Assembly (NCBI GenBank): GCA_965153455.1
Contig: OZ234494.1
Span: 9,300,001 to 9,364,000 of the forward strand
Reading direction: 5' to 3'
Length of the DNA stretch: 64,000 bases
From: Sphagnum compactum
Lineage: Eukaryota; Bryophyta; Sphagnopsida; Sphagnales
Positions within the stretch are counted from its first letter, which is position 1. Each line of letters begins with the position of its first letter. The notes below the pieces were generated by a model. It ran no database searches. It had not been told where the DNA came from and was given only the letters and a program-made list of their open reading frames with translations. This document shows, in pieces, positions 47,598-59,055 of this stretch. Both the position numbers and the translations under genes were made by a program.

Positions 47598-50500
47598 GCA
47601 ATGATACAAATTGATAGTGTAAGGTTTCTACAAGTTTACAAATGGTTACCTACATGATATCATAAGTGAAGATCACCTTGTTGGTTTCATACAAGTTATG
47701 TATGAGTTGTGGCAGTAAATTGAACTACCAGGGATGGCCTTTTTTATATATGAACTATGATTCACAAGAATGTAATGGCTACCACACAGTTTTTTGAATG
47801 TTCTTTCATTTCATTTGGTTTTTGCATGTAATTTAATAAGGGTTTGGGTGCAAATAGGGCATTGACTACATATGGCCAAGATCCTTCATAGATTGGGGTT
47901 CAAATCCCCTTCAAATCACTAAGGCAATGGGTAGGTTTGTTTATGTATGTTGTTTGTGCATTTTCAATTTTTATGAAACATACAACTTTGTTATGTGCAT
48001 TTCATACATCCTCCCTTTTTTAAGTATTTATTAAAATTTATCTTGTTGATGACAGTTGCAAGTTTAATGGTTTTAGTGCATGCTATAAACAATTTGCAAA
48101 CAAAAACCCAACTTGTGAAGAAATTGCAAAAATCTTGACATTTGAATCAAGGGTCCATTCACAATTGGGTTCATGGCATTCAGGGTTCGTTTTCCAAAAA
48201 AATTAATCAATTTACATTTTGATATTTGTGGTGGTGATCATTCTTCAAAAAATTTACTAATGTGGAACAAGATAAATATTTAATGATAAAACCCATATGC
48301 AATTTAAGTTTTTCTAAATTTGTGGCAACATCTAGCAAGTGTTTGCAATATCGAATAATTTTCATACGTACTAATGGTCAACATGTGACTTTGCAAAATT
48401 TTGATGTTGATATTAGTTCTTCCCATTTTAAGTGAGTTGCCATTTACAATCTTTGGTGCATGGTTTTTTTATGTGTATGGTTTCTGTTTAGGGTATTTTT
48501 TGTGGCTTGGAGTAGACCACTTTTTGGGTAAAAAAAGTTTTCAAGCATGCTTGCAATTTCAAACTTCTATTGGATGCAAGAGCATAAGCATGTTAAAGTA
48601 GGCCAATTAGTGATCCTTGGTCAAAAAGTAAAAGTAGAGTTTGCATTTTTGAATTTTAAGGCTTTTAGGAATGCTACAAATTTTTGAATGTACTTGCTAT
48701 ATTAAATAAACCATATATGGTCATATTTCATGTATTCTATTAGTTTCATCATTTTATTTATTTATCACAAGTTGATGTTTGATACTTTTTCAAAATCAAA
48801 CTATTCAAATGTTGTGATATTGATGTTTGAGTTATCATGCATATTGATATATATTTGTTGAAACTTGAACATTTCAATTATGATAATGTGAAGCTTCTAA
48901 AAAGTAGTTTTCCAAATTAACAGAATTATGCATCTAAAACATGATTTTCTATATGAACCCAAACACTAATACTTGCATATAATATGTCAAAACAATCTTC
49001 TAACAATCTAAAAACAGGAGATATTAAATTTTTGGTCAAATGATAATTAATTAATATACTTTTACGTTACTTTGTGCAATATGGGACAACAACATACATT
49101 TGGAAAGTTTAGAATGAAAGTAGGTTGAAGAAAAAGGAAACACAAAATCTTAAGCTTTAAAAGACATATCCATACCATCCTACATACATTCATGTTGTTT
49201 TTTTGTCTGTTTTAAAGATTAGGTTCTACTTTTTATGTTTCAAAGTTGACAATTTTGTGTTTTCTACTTGCAATGTATATTTTTTTGGCCTACTTTTGTA
49301 TGCTTGCACCCACAAGAGAAAGTTGTACAAATGTAATTTTCAAAAAAGGCTTATGATATTTGTTGCATTTCAATTCCAACCCTTACTTAAAATGGTCCTT
49401 TGCCATTTTCATAAGTTTTGTTGTTTGGCATGAATTTTTTTTTATTGGTGGTGGGTGATTTAGGCAATGGAAAGGGCAAATCTTTGTCATTGGCTACAAA
49501 AACAATGTAAGTACATGTTGACATTGGAACTTTTATGCTAGTCTTGAATTGGTCACCAAGCTTATGCATTGTAAATATGGTTTTGAACTCATTTTCATAA
49601 TTCAAACTTGACGACAATGGTGTTTAATGGCAATTTTATTGATCTACCCAACATTGTAACAAACATACATGGTGCAAAGCTTGCCAATGATGTATGCACC
49701 TTTTTGGCAACATGTCCACCACCACCATCTCCTAGGGTATATATATTCATCGTTATTTTCAAATTGTCTTTTTCTACGTAATAAATAAGGATAGATGCAT
49801 CAAAATGGAATGAGCAAGGAAGGTGGATTTACTAAAATTGGATATGGAACAAGGTAGCTACAATTGAGATGTGTGTGTGGGTAGGATAGTGTAAATAGGA
49901 GGGGGGGATGCAAAAGACTTCTTTCATCTATATGTTATGTTTTGGATCTAAGACATGGGTCTCCACCTCTTAGATTTATGTAGGGTTAACAAAGTAACTC
50001 CAATGGTTTTATTTTTTGGTTTGTTGTCTTTTATCCCCACAATTCTGAAAAGTTATGAACAATAATGCTTGACAATAGGAAAATGTTGATCAAGTAGGAA
50101 ATATTGGATATGTGGGGAAAGAATTGAAGAAAAATGTAGCCACTTGAATAGACAACACCATGCATGTTTTTGCCACACAATTATGAACATACACTACTCA
50201 AAATAACCACATCTAAAAACAACAATTCTTTGTGTAGCCAACTAAATCTACTTGCGCCCTCCCAAAAAAAACCACCCCTGCATACCACTACATACATATT
50301 GTAGCCATCCACCCTATTTGGAAAATATGAAAAAAAAAACATTGGGTTTGTTCCTATTATCCAATTGCACCCTATTGCAAGGGACAAGAATTGGTGATTT
50401 AGGTGTTAATCATTGTAGTTATTTTCATTTACATGTTTCAAGAAAAAATGAAGTTTAAGAAACTCCCATTTGTCCCAAGGCAAGTTTAAAATAAGAATTC

Positions 50501-51593
50501 CCCAGAATAGGTAGCAAAACATTTGGGTTTTCAATATGAATTCAATGCAATCTATTTGGATGCTTGAGCAATTTGTTGTGAAGAAGATGCCCAGGTGATC
50601 ACCAACCCTGAAAGGGCATACTAGACAATTAAGGGTCATTGCAAAGATGTGTAAGTGGTTGCTGATCCAGAAGCGTAGATTTGGAGACAACTAATAAGGC
50701 TTAAGTTTTCTTCATTTGCTTACAACAACCGGATTTCAGTTTAGGAATTTCTTTCAAACTTTGCTGGATCATGTTAATCACAAGAAATTGCACCTCTCAT
50801 TCCCCTTTGCAGTGGACATTTTGCAAAAAATTACAGTATTATTATCTCTTTCCATCAAAATTATTTTCCAGTGAATCTTCAATTCTCAAAATCGATCCAG
50901 GAGTTTCACATTAACAATACAAGAAAACTTTTTGCATTACTGTGGATATGCGCCTATTATCAAACCCTATCTGACAGAGAAAGAAAAGTAAGGTGTTTCT
51001 GACCTTGATGTTGCCACCATTTGTTGAGCCTCAATGGCATGTCCTGTGCCAAGAAACACCTGGTATCTGATTAAACAGCAGTTCATTAACCAAGATTTTC
51101 AATAGGCGCACCAATGCTATCCCAGTCTTTACAAACTAGAGAAACTAGCTACAAAAACCAAGAGCGAACTCTTCCCTCAGTACCATTCAATATTGGCCAA
51201 TGATCTATCATCCACACAGCCCAACGATTCTCCTGGGGTTCTGGGAGGAGCTTCCACATGGATGCTTATTCTCAAATCAGAATCTCGACTTCAGTAGTAC
51301 TTCAGCCAGACTTTGACATTCTCTGTAACGAAAAACATAATCTGCATTGTACACTGTATGAGAAGCAGACTGATGCTGGCAAAAGACTGTAACATCCTCA
51401 TTTTTGAGGGCAGTATTAACAGCATTGAAATTACAAATCTCAAAGAGTCTACCAATCCTCTGAATAAGCAGCGAAGCTCCTGATGGCATTGACTTGCATA
51501 CAAAGTGCTTATCAATGATAAATTCTTGTGTTGTGAAAAGTTTTGTTGTACAAAGTCTTGTAAGGGAAGAGAAAATGCATGTTACAAGTGAAA
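47598..51593. other. AT-rich intergenic, no gene seen
   Basis: Only short frames without recognisable content. 51.0-51.59 kb is the 3' flank of the minus-strand coiled-coil gene. Confidence 0.5.
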
Positions 51594-54500
51594 TCATGGA
51601 GAAGCTCGGGAACAGAGTCCAGACTTTGCAGCAACAATTCTCTGCAACCTGGACACCTGCACACAAGAAACATCAACTTCATCATTCAATACTATTTGTC
51701 ACACGAGTGTACAGGACTATAAAGACAAGAACTTTTGCACAGAGTGGCTGGCCACAATGAGCTGCATGAGAAGACAATGTTGTTTCAAGCACGAAAAGGT
51801 GCAGATGCAGGAAAATGCAAACTAGAGTTTCATAAGCACAAGGGAGGAAACAGCTCAGAAATCACCTCTTGCTGCAAACCAAGGACTTTAGCCTCACTCT
51901 CCTGCTTCTGTTCAACTGCCTGTGTAACTGCTGCCTCTATGCATCTATTTTCCGCCTCAACCTGAGAATCCACTCTTGCATTAGAAACAACTCAATCAGA
52001 CACAGTACATAAGTCAGGCCTACTTCATTCCTACTTCAGTTAAGTTTGTTGTCTGAGTCAACAACCAGCAAAGTAAACTGTTACTCAAGAAATTCAATCT
52101 TAATGAACATTGAACATCTTGATGATAGAGCCACCATTGTAAGAGACCAGCTTGAATTGAGAGCCAAGAGCCCTAAAATCTGGGAGAAGAGGCTTGACTG
52201 ACGAACATATCATTTTCTATCTCTATTTCTTCACACCACAGAGAGCAGCTACAGCTACATCAATCCTATATGTCCCTGAAGCATTTTGATTTCCGCAGAT
52301 ATGTCTCAGATTACACCCTACTGTACAGCATAGGCCAGACAAAGGAGGAATCCATTCCCATGCTGCTGCAGAAAAAAGTAGCAGATTTGAAGAATCATCA
52401 AGATAAATTTGCTGTTCAGACCTGAGCCAATGCAGAGACACGCTGTCGCTCAACCTCAAGCTGCTGTCGAAGAAAAGCTTGCTCCTGGTTAGAAGAATGG
52501 AAGTCAGTTACCTTCACTGTAGAAAAGCCCTTATCCACTAAATAGTTGACATTGGACTGTACCAAAGGCACAGCAAGTAGAGAGCAGAGACACTCTAATA
52601 TAGCATACACATTACCCTACTGAATCTCACAGTTTGGAAAGCCATGTAACCCATTAGGATTAAACTCTTATTAAAGGGAAAGAATGGCATGCAACGGCTG
52701 AAACATGGAAGGACATGCATAGAGTCTTCACCTTGCCTAAGACACAGAACACTTCCATACCTTGCGCACGTGGTCCAACCAAGTAGCATCAACAAGCCAT
52801 TTTTGCTGTCGTCGCCCAGGTGAGGTCACAGGAAGACCAGTACGGTCTGAATCTCGCTGCATCCAAGTCTCATCCCGTTGAGCTAGCCAGTTGCCAGAAC
52901 CAGACCCCAGACTGTTGCGTAACCCAAAGCTGTCACAAACCCACCATGATGATTCAAGGCCAAGAGCCACCCACTCAGAAAGCCCTTTACTCATCAGCTC
53001 ATCAACCCACAACTTCTAATGACTTTCACAGCCACCCCAGGTTTTCTAATAGAGGAAATTGAAGGCGCAAAAGTTGAGAATTGTGAGAACAAAGCTGTTC
53101 CTGCAGAACCTGAACTCTCAAAGCATGCCAAATACATTGTGGCAGTGCAGCAAGACAAGACAAACTCTTTGTAATGCATGCCAAAGTGTTTCCCATGAAG
53201 GAATTTTGCACAGCATCATGAGTGTAGCATGAAGTCAATGTGCTGCGGACAGAAATCCTGACCTGCCAGGGTGCTCAAGCTCCCAACATTGATCTTGCAC
53301 TCCAGGAACAGAAAAACGGCCACTTCGGTCTCCTGCATCAAATGAAGCTCTTGTACCAATGCAATGGCCATCATACTTGTTATCAAGTGACAAGAAAGAA
53401 CCAAAATTTCTTCCATCCTGTTTGTTGGGCAGCTGAAACACAGCTGCATCAAGGCTGACAGCTCTTTTCAGATCCTGAACAGCAAGCGCAACTTCTGTAT
53501 CTTTACGCTTAGTTTCTGATTCTTCTAACTTTGCTTTTAAGTCCACAATGTAATGATCAAGCTCCTGAAGATGTGATGAATGTACCTTCACCATTCCTTC
53601 TTTCTTCTGCAAATCTACCAACTTATCCTTGTTCTCAACCTCACTGTGCATAAGCAGCCATTGCAGTTCCCGAACTGCCCCTTGCAAAACACTCACTTCC
53701 TCCCTTTCTGCCTCCAGTTGTTTGAGTACATTTTCTTTGTCCAGAAGGAGTTCCTGTTCCTTGCGCTGCCACTCCTGCTGCCAGTGCTCTTCTTGCATGT
53801 TCAGCTCTTGAGGTAGTGTGGCTCTCCTTCCTAAAACTGCTTCTTGTTCTGTTCTGGTCATCATCAGTTGACTCTTCTTGGAACCCACTTCTTTGTGTAG
53901 TTCCTCAATGACACATGTTGTATCCAAGAACTGCCTGTCAACACCAGCAAACTGTCTCACTGCTGGCTGAGGGAGACTGTCTCTCTGGTCATTCAAATTT
54001 TCTTGATTTGTATTTGGCCCCAGCTTTCGCCTCTGTCCATCAAGTTCCTCCAGTAGAATTCCAATCTCCTCCTGAAGCTTCCAAATATCAGCATTTGCAA
54101 GTTCACCTGCTTTTCGCTGCTGGTCAAGCTCATCAGTCAGAGCATCATTCTCCTGTCTGAAAGAGGCAAGCAGCTTTGCCACATTAAGATCCTCAGTCTT
54201 GATATATTCTTCCAATGTTTGCAACTTCTCCCTCAGTGCTGCAATGTCTTCATCTTTCTGCCTGACTGAAGCCCGCTGGTCACTCAATTCCTGTGTAATG
54301 GCATCCATCTCATTCTGCCATCTTTCCTCCTTCTCTCGCATATCATTCACCAGCCGTCGCTTTGCAACAAAATGCATCTCCATCACCTCCTCTCTTTCCT
54401 TGCGCTCCCTCTCCACCTCCCTGTCTATGTTCAAAACCTCATCCTGGAACTTTTGCATTAGAACCTCCATTTCATGTTCTCTTGCACTGAGCTGCCCCTT

Positions 54501-56678
54501 CAGCTGCTCCACATCTGCAACTTTCAGTTCAAGTGCCACCTCCAAATTCTTTCTGTCAGACTCCATCTCTTTCTCTTTAACTGAAAATTCAGACTGAAGG
54601 GCTTTTATCAGATTAAAATCGTCCTGTGCTTTCATCTCCAGTTCATTTCTCACAACTTTCAACTTCTCTGTTTCCATCTTTGTAGATTCTTCCTCCATAT
54701 CGGTCTCATTCACAAACTTCACAATACTTAGGCAGCTGTCACCCTCACTTTCTTCTGGACTCCTTCCACACAGAAAACTGGTCTGCGTTGAGTGCTCTGA
54801 TAAAGCTCTCCTGTTTTCATACACCTGCTGCTCCAACTCATTGAGACGCTCTTTGGTAGCTGTGGCAGCATGATTCAGCTCCTGGTAGGAGATTTTGAGT
54901 TTGAGCAAGTCATGGTCTTTGGCATCCAATAGGGATGTCCACTTTGCTACCTGCTCCTCAAGCCAGTCCTCACGCTGCAATACCATAGCTTCCCATCCAG
55001 CTTTCTCATCAGCCCATTCCCTGTGGTACATCTCCATTTCCTGGTTCCTCAGTCGCTCTTGCATTATTTCTGCTTCTCTGGTCTTATACCTTGCTTCCCA
55101 CTGATCTAAGCTAGCCTCCAAATGACTGCATCTTGAAACTAGATCTTTCTCCCTCTCTGACCACATTGCCTCAATCTCTCTTTCTCTATCCCATGCCCTC
55201 TTCAACTGCAACTTCAGTTTTGCTTCCAGCTTGTCTCTCTCTGTTTCCACAAGGTCCCCCTGAGATTTCAACTGACCACTCTCTTCTGACTGAGATAATT
55301 GAGACCTCTTCTCATTTGATCTCTTTGAATTGGCCCTCTGTAACTCTTTCTCAAGTTCCTGAAAGAGAGTTCTAAGTTTTCCTTGGAGATCGTCTGCAGG
55401 TTCTTTCATCAAATTCTCCCTCATCTTGACAAGAAACTTAACCAGCCTTTTCAGCTTTTCCTCACTCTCACTGCGCATCTTTTTCTCCTCTCTACACGTC
55501 TCCAGCAGACCATCCACTTCAAGTTGTGCTTTTTTGCACCGTTCTTGTTCAATAACCAAACCTGATTCAGCCTCTGCTACCGTAGCTGACATCCTGCTCA
55601 ACTCCTTATCCAAAGTAAGGATTTGACTTTCCAAGTGGGACTGTCTCTCATGCCACATGCGTTGCTGCTTTTGCAACATGTTCTCTACATCCTCTTTTGA
55701 ACGTAGAGAGGACTCCACTTCCTGATGATCTCTCTCTGCTCGGTGGTCAGCTTCCTTGAGCATATCCTCAAAAGCCAGAAATATTGCTTCACTTGGACTG
55801 ACTGCAGCCTGCCTGCATTTAACTGCATCCACTAGTAAGTCTCCAGACTTTCTCAACTTCTCTCCCCTCATTGATGATAACTCCTCTCTCTCTTCAGCTT
55901 GAAGTTTGGCGAGCATGCCTTGAATGATGCCATCCATTTCATCCTGCTTTTTCTGGAGCGCATATTCCTTTTCAGCATGAGCAAGTTTGAGTTCCTCCTC
56001 CAATCGCCACACCCTCCCCTGCAACATCTGAACTTCATCCTCAAGTTGCAATTTGTGGCGCTCTGCCTCAAAGTCCCGCTCCCGTTGCTCCATCTCCCGA
56101 GATTCCTCATTAGCTCGCATACTCAGCCACATTTCTTCCATCACACCTTCATACTCAACCTCCTCCTCAACTTTTTCAACTACATGTTCTACCCTCTCTC
56201 GTCCAAGTCTTGCCTCCAGTTCTCTCTCCTTTGCAGCAAGCTTCCTGAGCTGGTCAATGAGAAATGCAGAGACTTTGAACTCTTTCTTTGTCTCATCCAT
56301 TGCTGGGGTGAAACTCTTGCCTTGTCCATAGAAATCTGCTAACTGAACTCTTGGCTTTTCAGACCCTTCATAAACTGAAGGGTCTGAATATTCAAATCCT
56401 TCTAGAGGCTGCTTTGCTTCATTCTCTGCAATGACACTATTTGCTCCCTGCTCATCCTCATATCCCTCCTCAGAATAGCCCAGATGCTCCTCCAATTCTC
56501 CAGCTTTGGAGGTATCCCCTGCATTCTGATCTCCACTGCTACCACCTTTCACACTTCCCTCTCGATGATTACCCAGCATGGTTTTCAAACCCAATTCCCT
56601 GCAGTGGTCATAACCTTGGGCTGACACACCTGAAGCTTCCTTGACACCCACAGTGAATGCCTGCTGCTCCATGTGCAT
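51594..56678 (-). CDS. Large coiled-coil protein, family not recognised
   Basis: One exon of about 3.4 kb (start codon 56678-56676, to about 53263) encodes some 1,140 residues. Downstream minus-strand exons are 53018 or later to 52761 (contains SEWVALGLESSWWVCDSFG and KWLVDATWLDHVRK), 52511-52422 (VTDFHSSNQEQAFLRQQLEV), 51961-51866 (VEAENRCIEAAVTQAVEQKQ) and 51656-51594, ending SRASP-stop; about 1,300 residues in all. The first about 120 residues are acidic. From about 130 to about 1090 it is almost continuous heptad-type Glu/Lys/Gln/Leu sequence (AAKERELEARLGRERVEHVV), suggesting a rod. No motor, kinase or transmembrane segment is seen. An in-frame TGA about 27 bases upstream supports the chosen Met unless an acceptor lies between. 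The joint after the big exon is unresolved: the obvious donor at 53262 leaves phase 2, whereas the next frame opens in phase 0. A candidate small exon (RVQVLQEQL, about 53116-53040) fits the donor but leaves an intron too short. A cytoskeletal or tethering role is only a guess from the architecture. Confidence 0.8.
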
Positions 56679-58040
56679 TATCAAGCTTTGGTCATCATCA
56701 GCAGTACTTCATCTGCATCTCTGCCCAAAAGAGCACCATTTTGTGTCCATGATTCACTGAGTCACCTAGTTGATTCCTAAGAATGGGGAAAGGAATGATA
56801 CCCACTATTAATAGGCAAGAGCATAGAAGAAACATGATCCAACACAGTCTTTACTGCTTTTCTTCCATATTGTACACCAGGCTCATACTCGTAAGCTAGT
56901 AGATCATGAAGGAGGAGACCGAAAGCTGGATTGAAAAGACCCGGATGAAGCTCCAATCTCCGCAAGGAAACAAAGTGGATCACATATTTCCCTCTACAGC
57001 AGCAGCTCCCGATCGCAGATGTACAAGGAACATATTCTTAGGACGCAAAAAATGCGTGGAGTTTTGTCAGAAGACCCGGACGAAAAACAGTACCTACTGC
57101 ACAGAACCAAGCCACAAGGTTTGATGACGAAGCGAGCAAGACGCAATCCAATAGCCAAAAAGGTAGGAAAAAACTGGAGGAAAAAAAATGAGAAAATCTA
57201 TACAGGCATGCGCATAATTCTTTCCCGATGCGTGTTGTGATGATGATGATGATGCTGATGATGATACCAGAAAGAACAAGACTGGAGAAAAACCTTAAAG
57301 CAAAACAGGCAAACAATGAATGCGCTACAAAACACAACGAAACTGAAGCCTAAAGACTAATCTAAACCCTTGCTGCAACAACCTCAGCAAGTCGCTGCTT
57401 GTACGATTACCAGAAGCAAGGCCAGCCAAGAGCCGCAAAAGCAACAGAGACAAGGCATTAACTAAGAACGCAAGAAAGAAAAGCTTGAGCTAGCAAACAG
57501 AAGAACAGAAAAAACCCCGGAACAAGAAAACAAACGGAATCCAAAAGCTCCTAACCTCTTATGACAGCAGCAAGCAAACAACAGTAGATAAAACCACAAA
57601 GTTCCCGGAAAGCAAGAACGTGAACAAGAAATCAAACAAAGCAGCCGGAGATGATGATGCAGCTCTGTTTGTTTGTTTCCACGCTACTGCTGCTGCTGTC
57701 GGAGTCCAACAAAATCTATAAAAAAATCAACAAAATTTGGAGAAAAAATATGATTCACCTCATAAATCGCTGCTGATGAAGACGACGATGATGAAGAGAT
57801 GCAGAGCAGAAGACGAAGCACAAGCAGACGTTACCGAAAGCCACCAGCAACAACAACAGCAGACACAGCAGCAGAAGAGTTGATGAAGAGCGAGCGAGCG
57901 AGCTAGCGAGGTTCCTCCTGTTGTTGCGCGCTGCGGACAAGAGGCAACGGCAGCAGCTGCGCAGCACGCTGCGCGCCTACAGGACTCTGGAGACTCGACC
58001 GCGCGGTATCCGCAATAGGCAATCGCACGGCTCACCTGGG
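56679..58040 (-). promoter_or_regulatory. Presumed promoter/5' UTR of the coiled-coil gene
   Basis: GC-richer DNA with no convincing coding frame, (TGA)n-type microsatellite at about 57238-57264 and GCGAGCGAGCGA near 57890. CAG/GCT triplet runs at 57660-57960 create spurious Ser/Ala/Cys frames. Transcript structure cannot be fixed; a 5' UTR intron ending near 56710 is possible. Confidence 0.4.
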
Positions 58041-58043
58041 GTG

Positions 58044-58202
58044 ATTGGTAGGCAGGTCGGTAGGTAGCTACCTACTCGCAACAGTGCCCAGAAAGTAAGA
58101 GTAAGGTACCTACCTTTTCATCTGGGGATTTGAATTTCTTTTAAATTTCGTGGTCGGTCAAAGTGGGCACCTACCTACCTACCTACCTACTTACCTACCC
58201 CT
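58044..58202. repeat. ACCT/AGGT tetranucleotide-rich segment
   Basis: ggtaggcaggtcggtaggta at about 58048 is followed by ctacctactcgc and then acctacctacctacctacct at 58171-58202. The arms are inverted, so folding is possible. A similar AGGTAGGT...CCTACCTAC arrangement appears at about 61914-62010. Confidence 0.7.
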
Positions 58203-58343
58203 CTGACCAAATTGTTTGTTTTTTTAAATGAACGGATAATGAAGATAATTTGGTGTGTAGTAGTGTGTAGCAGTTATCGTACGTTTTTTTCTTTTTCAAA
58301 TTCTTGAGTTAGGTAGGTTGGCGACCATCCAAAAGACGGTTTC

Positions 58344-58480
58344 GCCAAATTTGGCTACAGGTTAAAGAGGAAAGTAATTTTTTTTGGAAATACGGCTACA
58401 TGTTGGGGCCCACATCCTAGCAACTATTGGTCTTAAATATGGCAACAAGGGGCCCATTTTATTTTATTTTATTTTCGTTG
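58344..58480. repeat. Dispersed repeat with GCCAAATTTGGC palindrome, copy 2
   Basis: Palindrome at 58344-58355, then ctacaggttaaagagg, ggaaatacggctacatg and aaatatggcaacaag. Related to the segment at 37395-37640. Confidence 0.5.
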
Positions 58481-58934
58481 CCAAGACACTAAATATTAGA
58501 ATTCCTTTGCATAACTAATTGAGAAGAATTTTGTTGGGTACTTAGTAATTAAACCAAAATAATATAGACATTCCAAGGCATATTTGAGAGGGGTTTTTTT
58601 TTTTCTTGAAATTTTAGTTTTTTTTAGTTTTTAATTTTGGTAATTTTGGTTATCATTTAACACTAAGAATAGGAATAGTAGTGTTCCCTAAATTCCAGGG
58701 GACATAGAGAGACAAGGATCATAAGAGCACTACTTCTAAATTTTGCTTAAAGAGGCAATTTTTTCAGGTCCAAGGGGAAAGAAAAGCTTGTAACTTATGT
58801 GCACAATTCAAGCTTATGGATTTTCTTTGATCACTTATTTAGGGAATATTAGTGACATGGGCTTTTTATGAGGTGAAATCACATATATATTTTCCCCAAA
58901 TTCTAACACCATTCAAGGTCTCTCTTACACCCCC
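58481..58934. other. AT-rich intergenic, nothing recognised
   Basis: T-rich runs, no gene or site identified. Confidence 0.5.
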
Positions 58935-59055
58935 CTAGTGTTTAAAAAAAACGGTCGGTCGAGAGCATTACCCCTCCCTAGTGTTAAAAAGAACGGTCGG
59001 TCGAGAGCATTACCCCTCCCTAGTCTTAAAAAGAACGGTCGGTCGAGAGCATTAC
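58935..59055. repeat. Three tandem copies of a 42-bp unit
   Basis: The core acggtcggtcgagagcatta occurs at 58951, 58993 and 59035, exactly 42 bp apart, with nearly identical spacers (cccctccctagtgtt). Because 42 is a multiple of three, one + frame reads KKNGRSRALPLPS repeatedly; I take this as a by-product rather than a gene. Confidence 0.95.

Noticed and set aside
51277-51666. Minus-strand open frame of 129 codons overlapping the end of the coiled-coil gene
   Set aside because: The exon 51656-51594 in another frame joins in phase to the upstream exon and ends in a stop; this longer frame has no similarity and is probably 3' UTR.
53580-56644. Many + strand open frames opposite the coiled-coil gene (Ser/Leu/Phe-rich translations)
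   Set aside because: They are antisense shadows of the long Glu/Lys/Gln-rich exon; no start context, splice logic or domain of their own.
57755-58035. Minus-strand Cys/Ala/Ser-rich open frames upstream of the coiled-coil gene
   Set aside because: Arise from CAG/GCT triplet runs in the presumed promoter/5' UTR; no match to any signal or domain.
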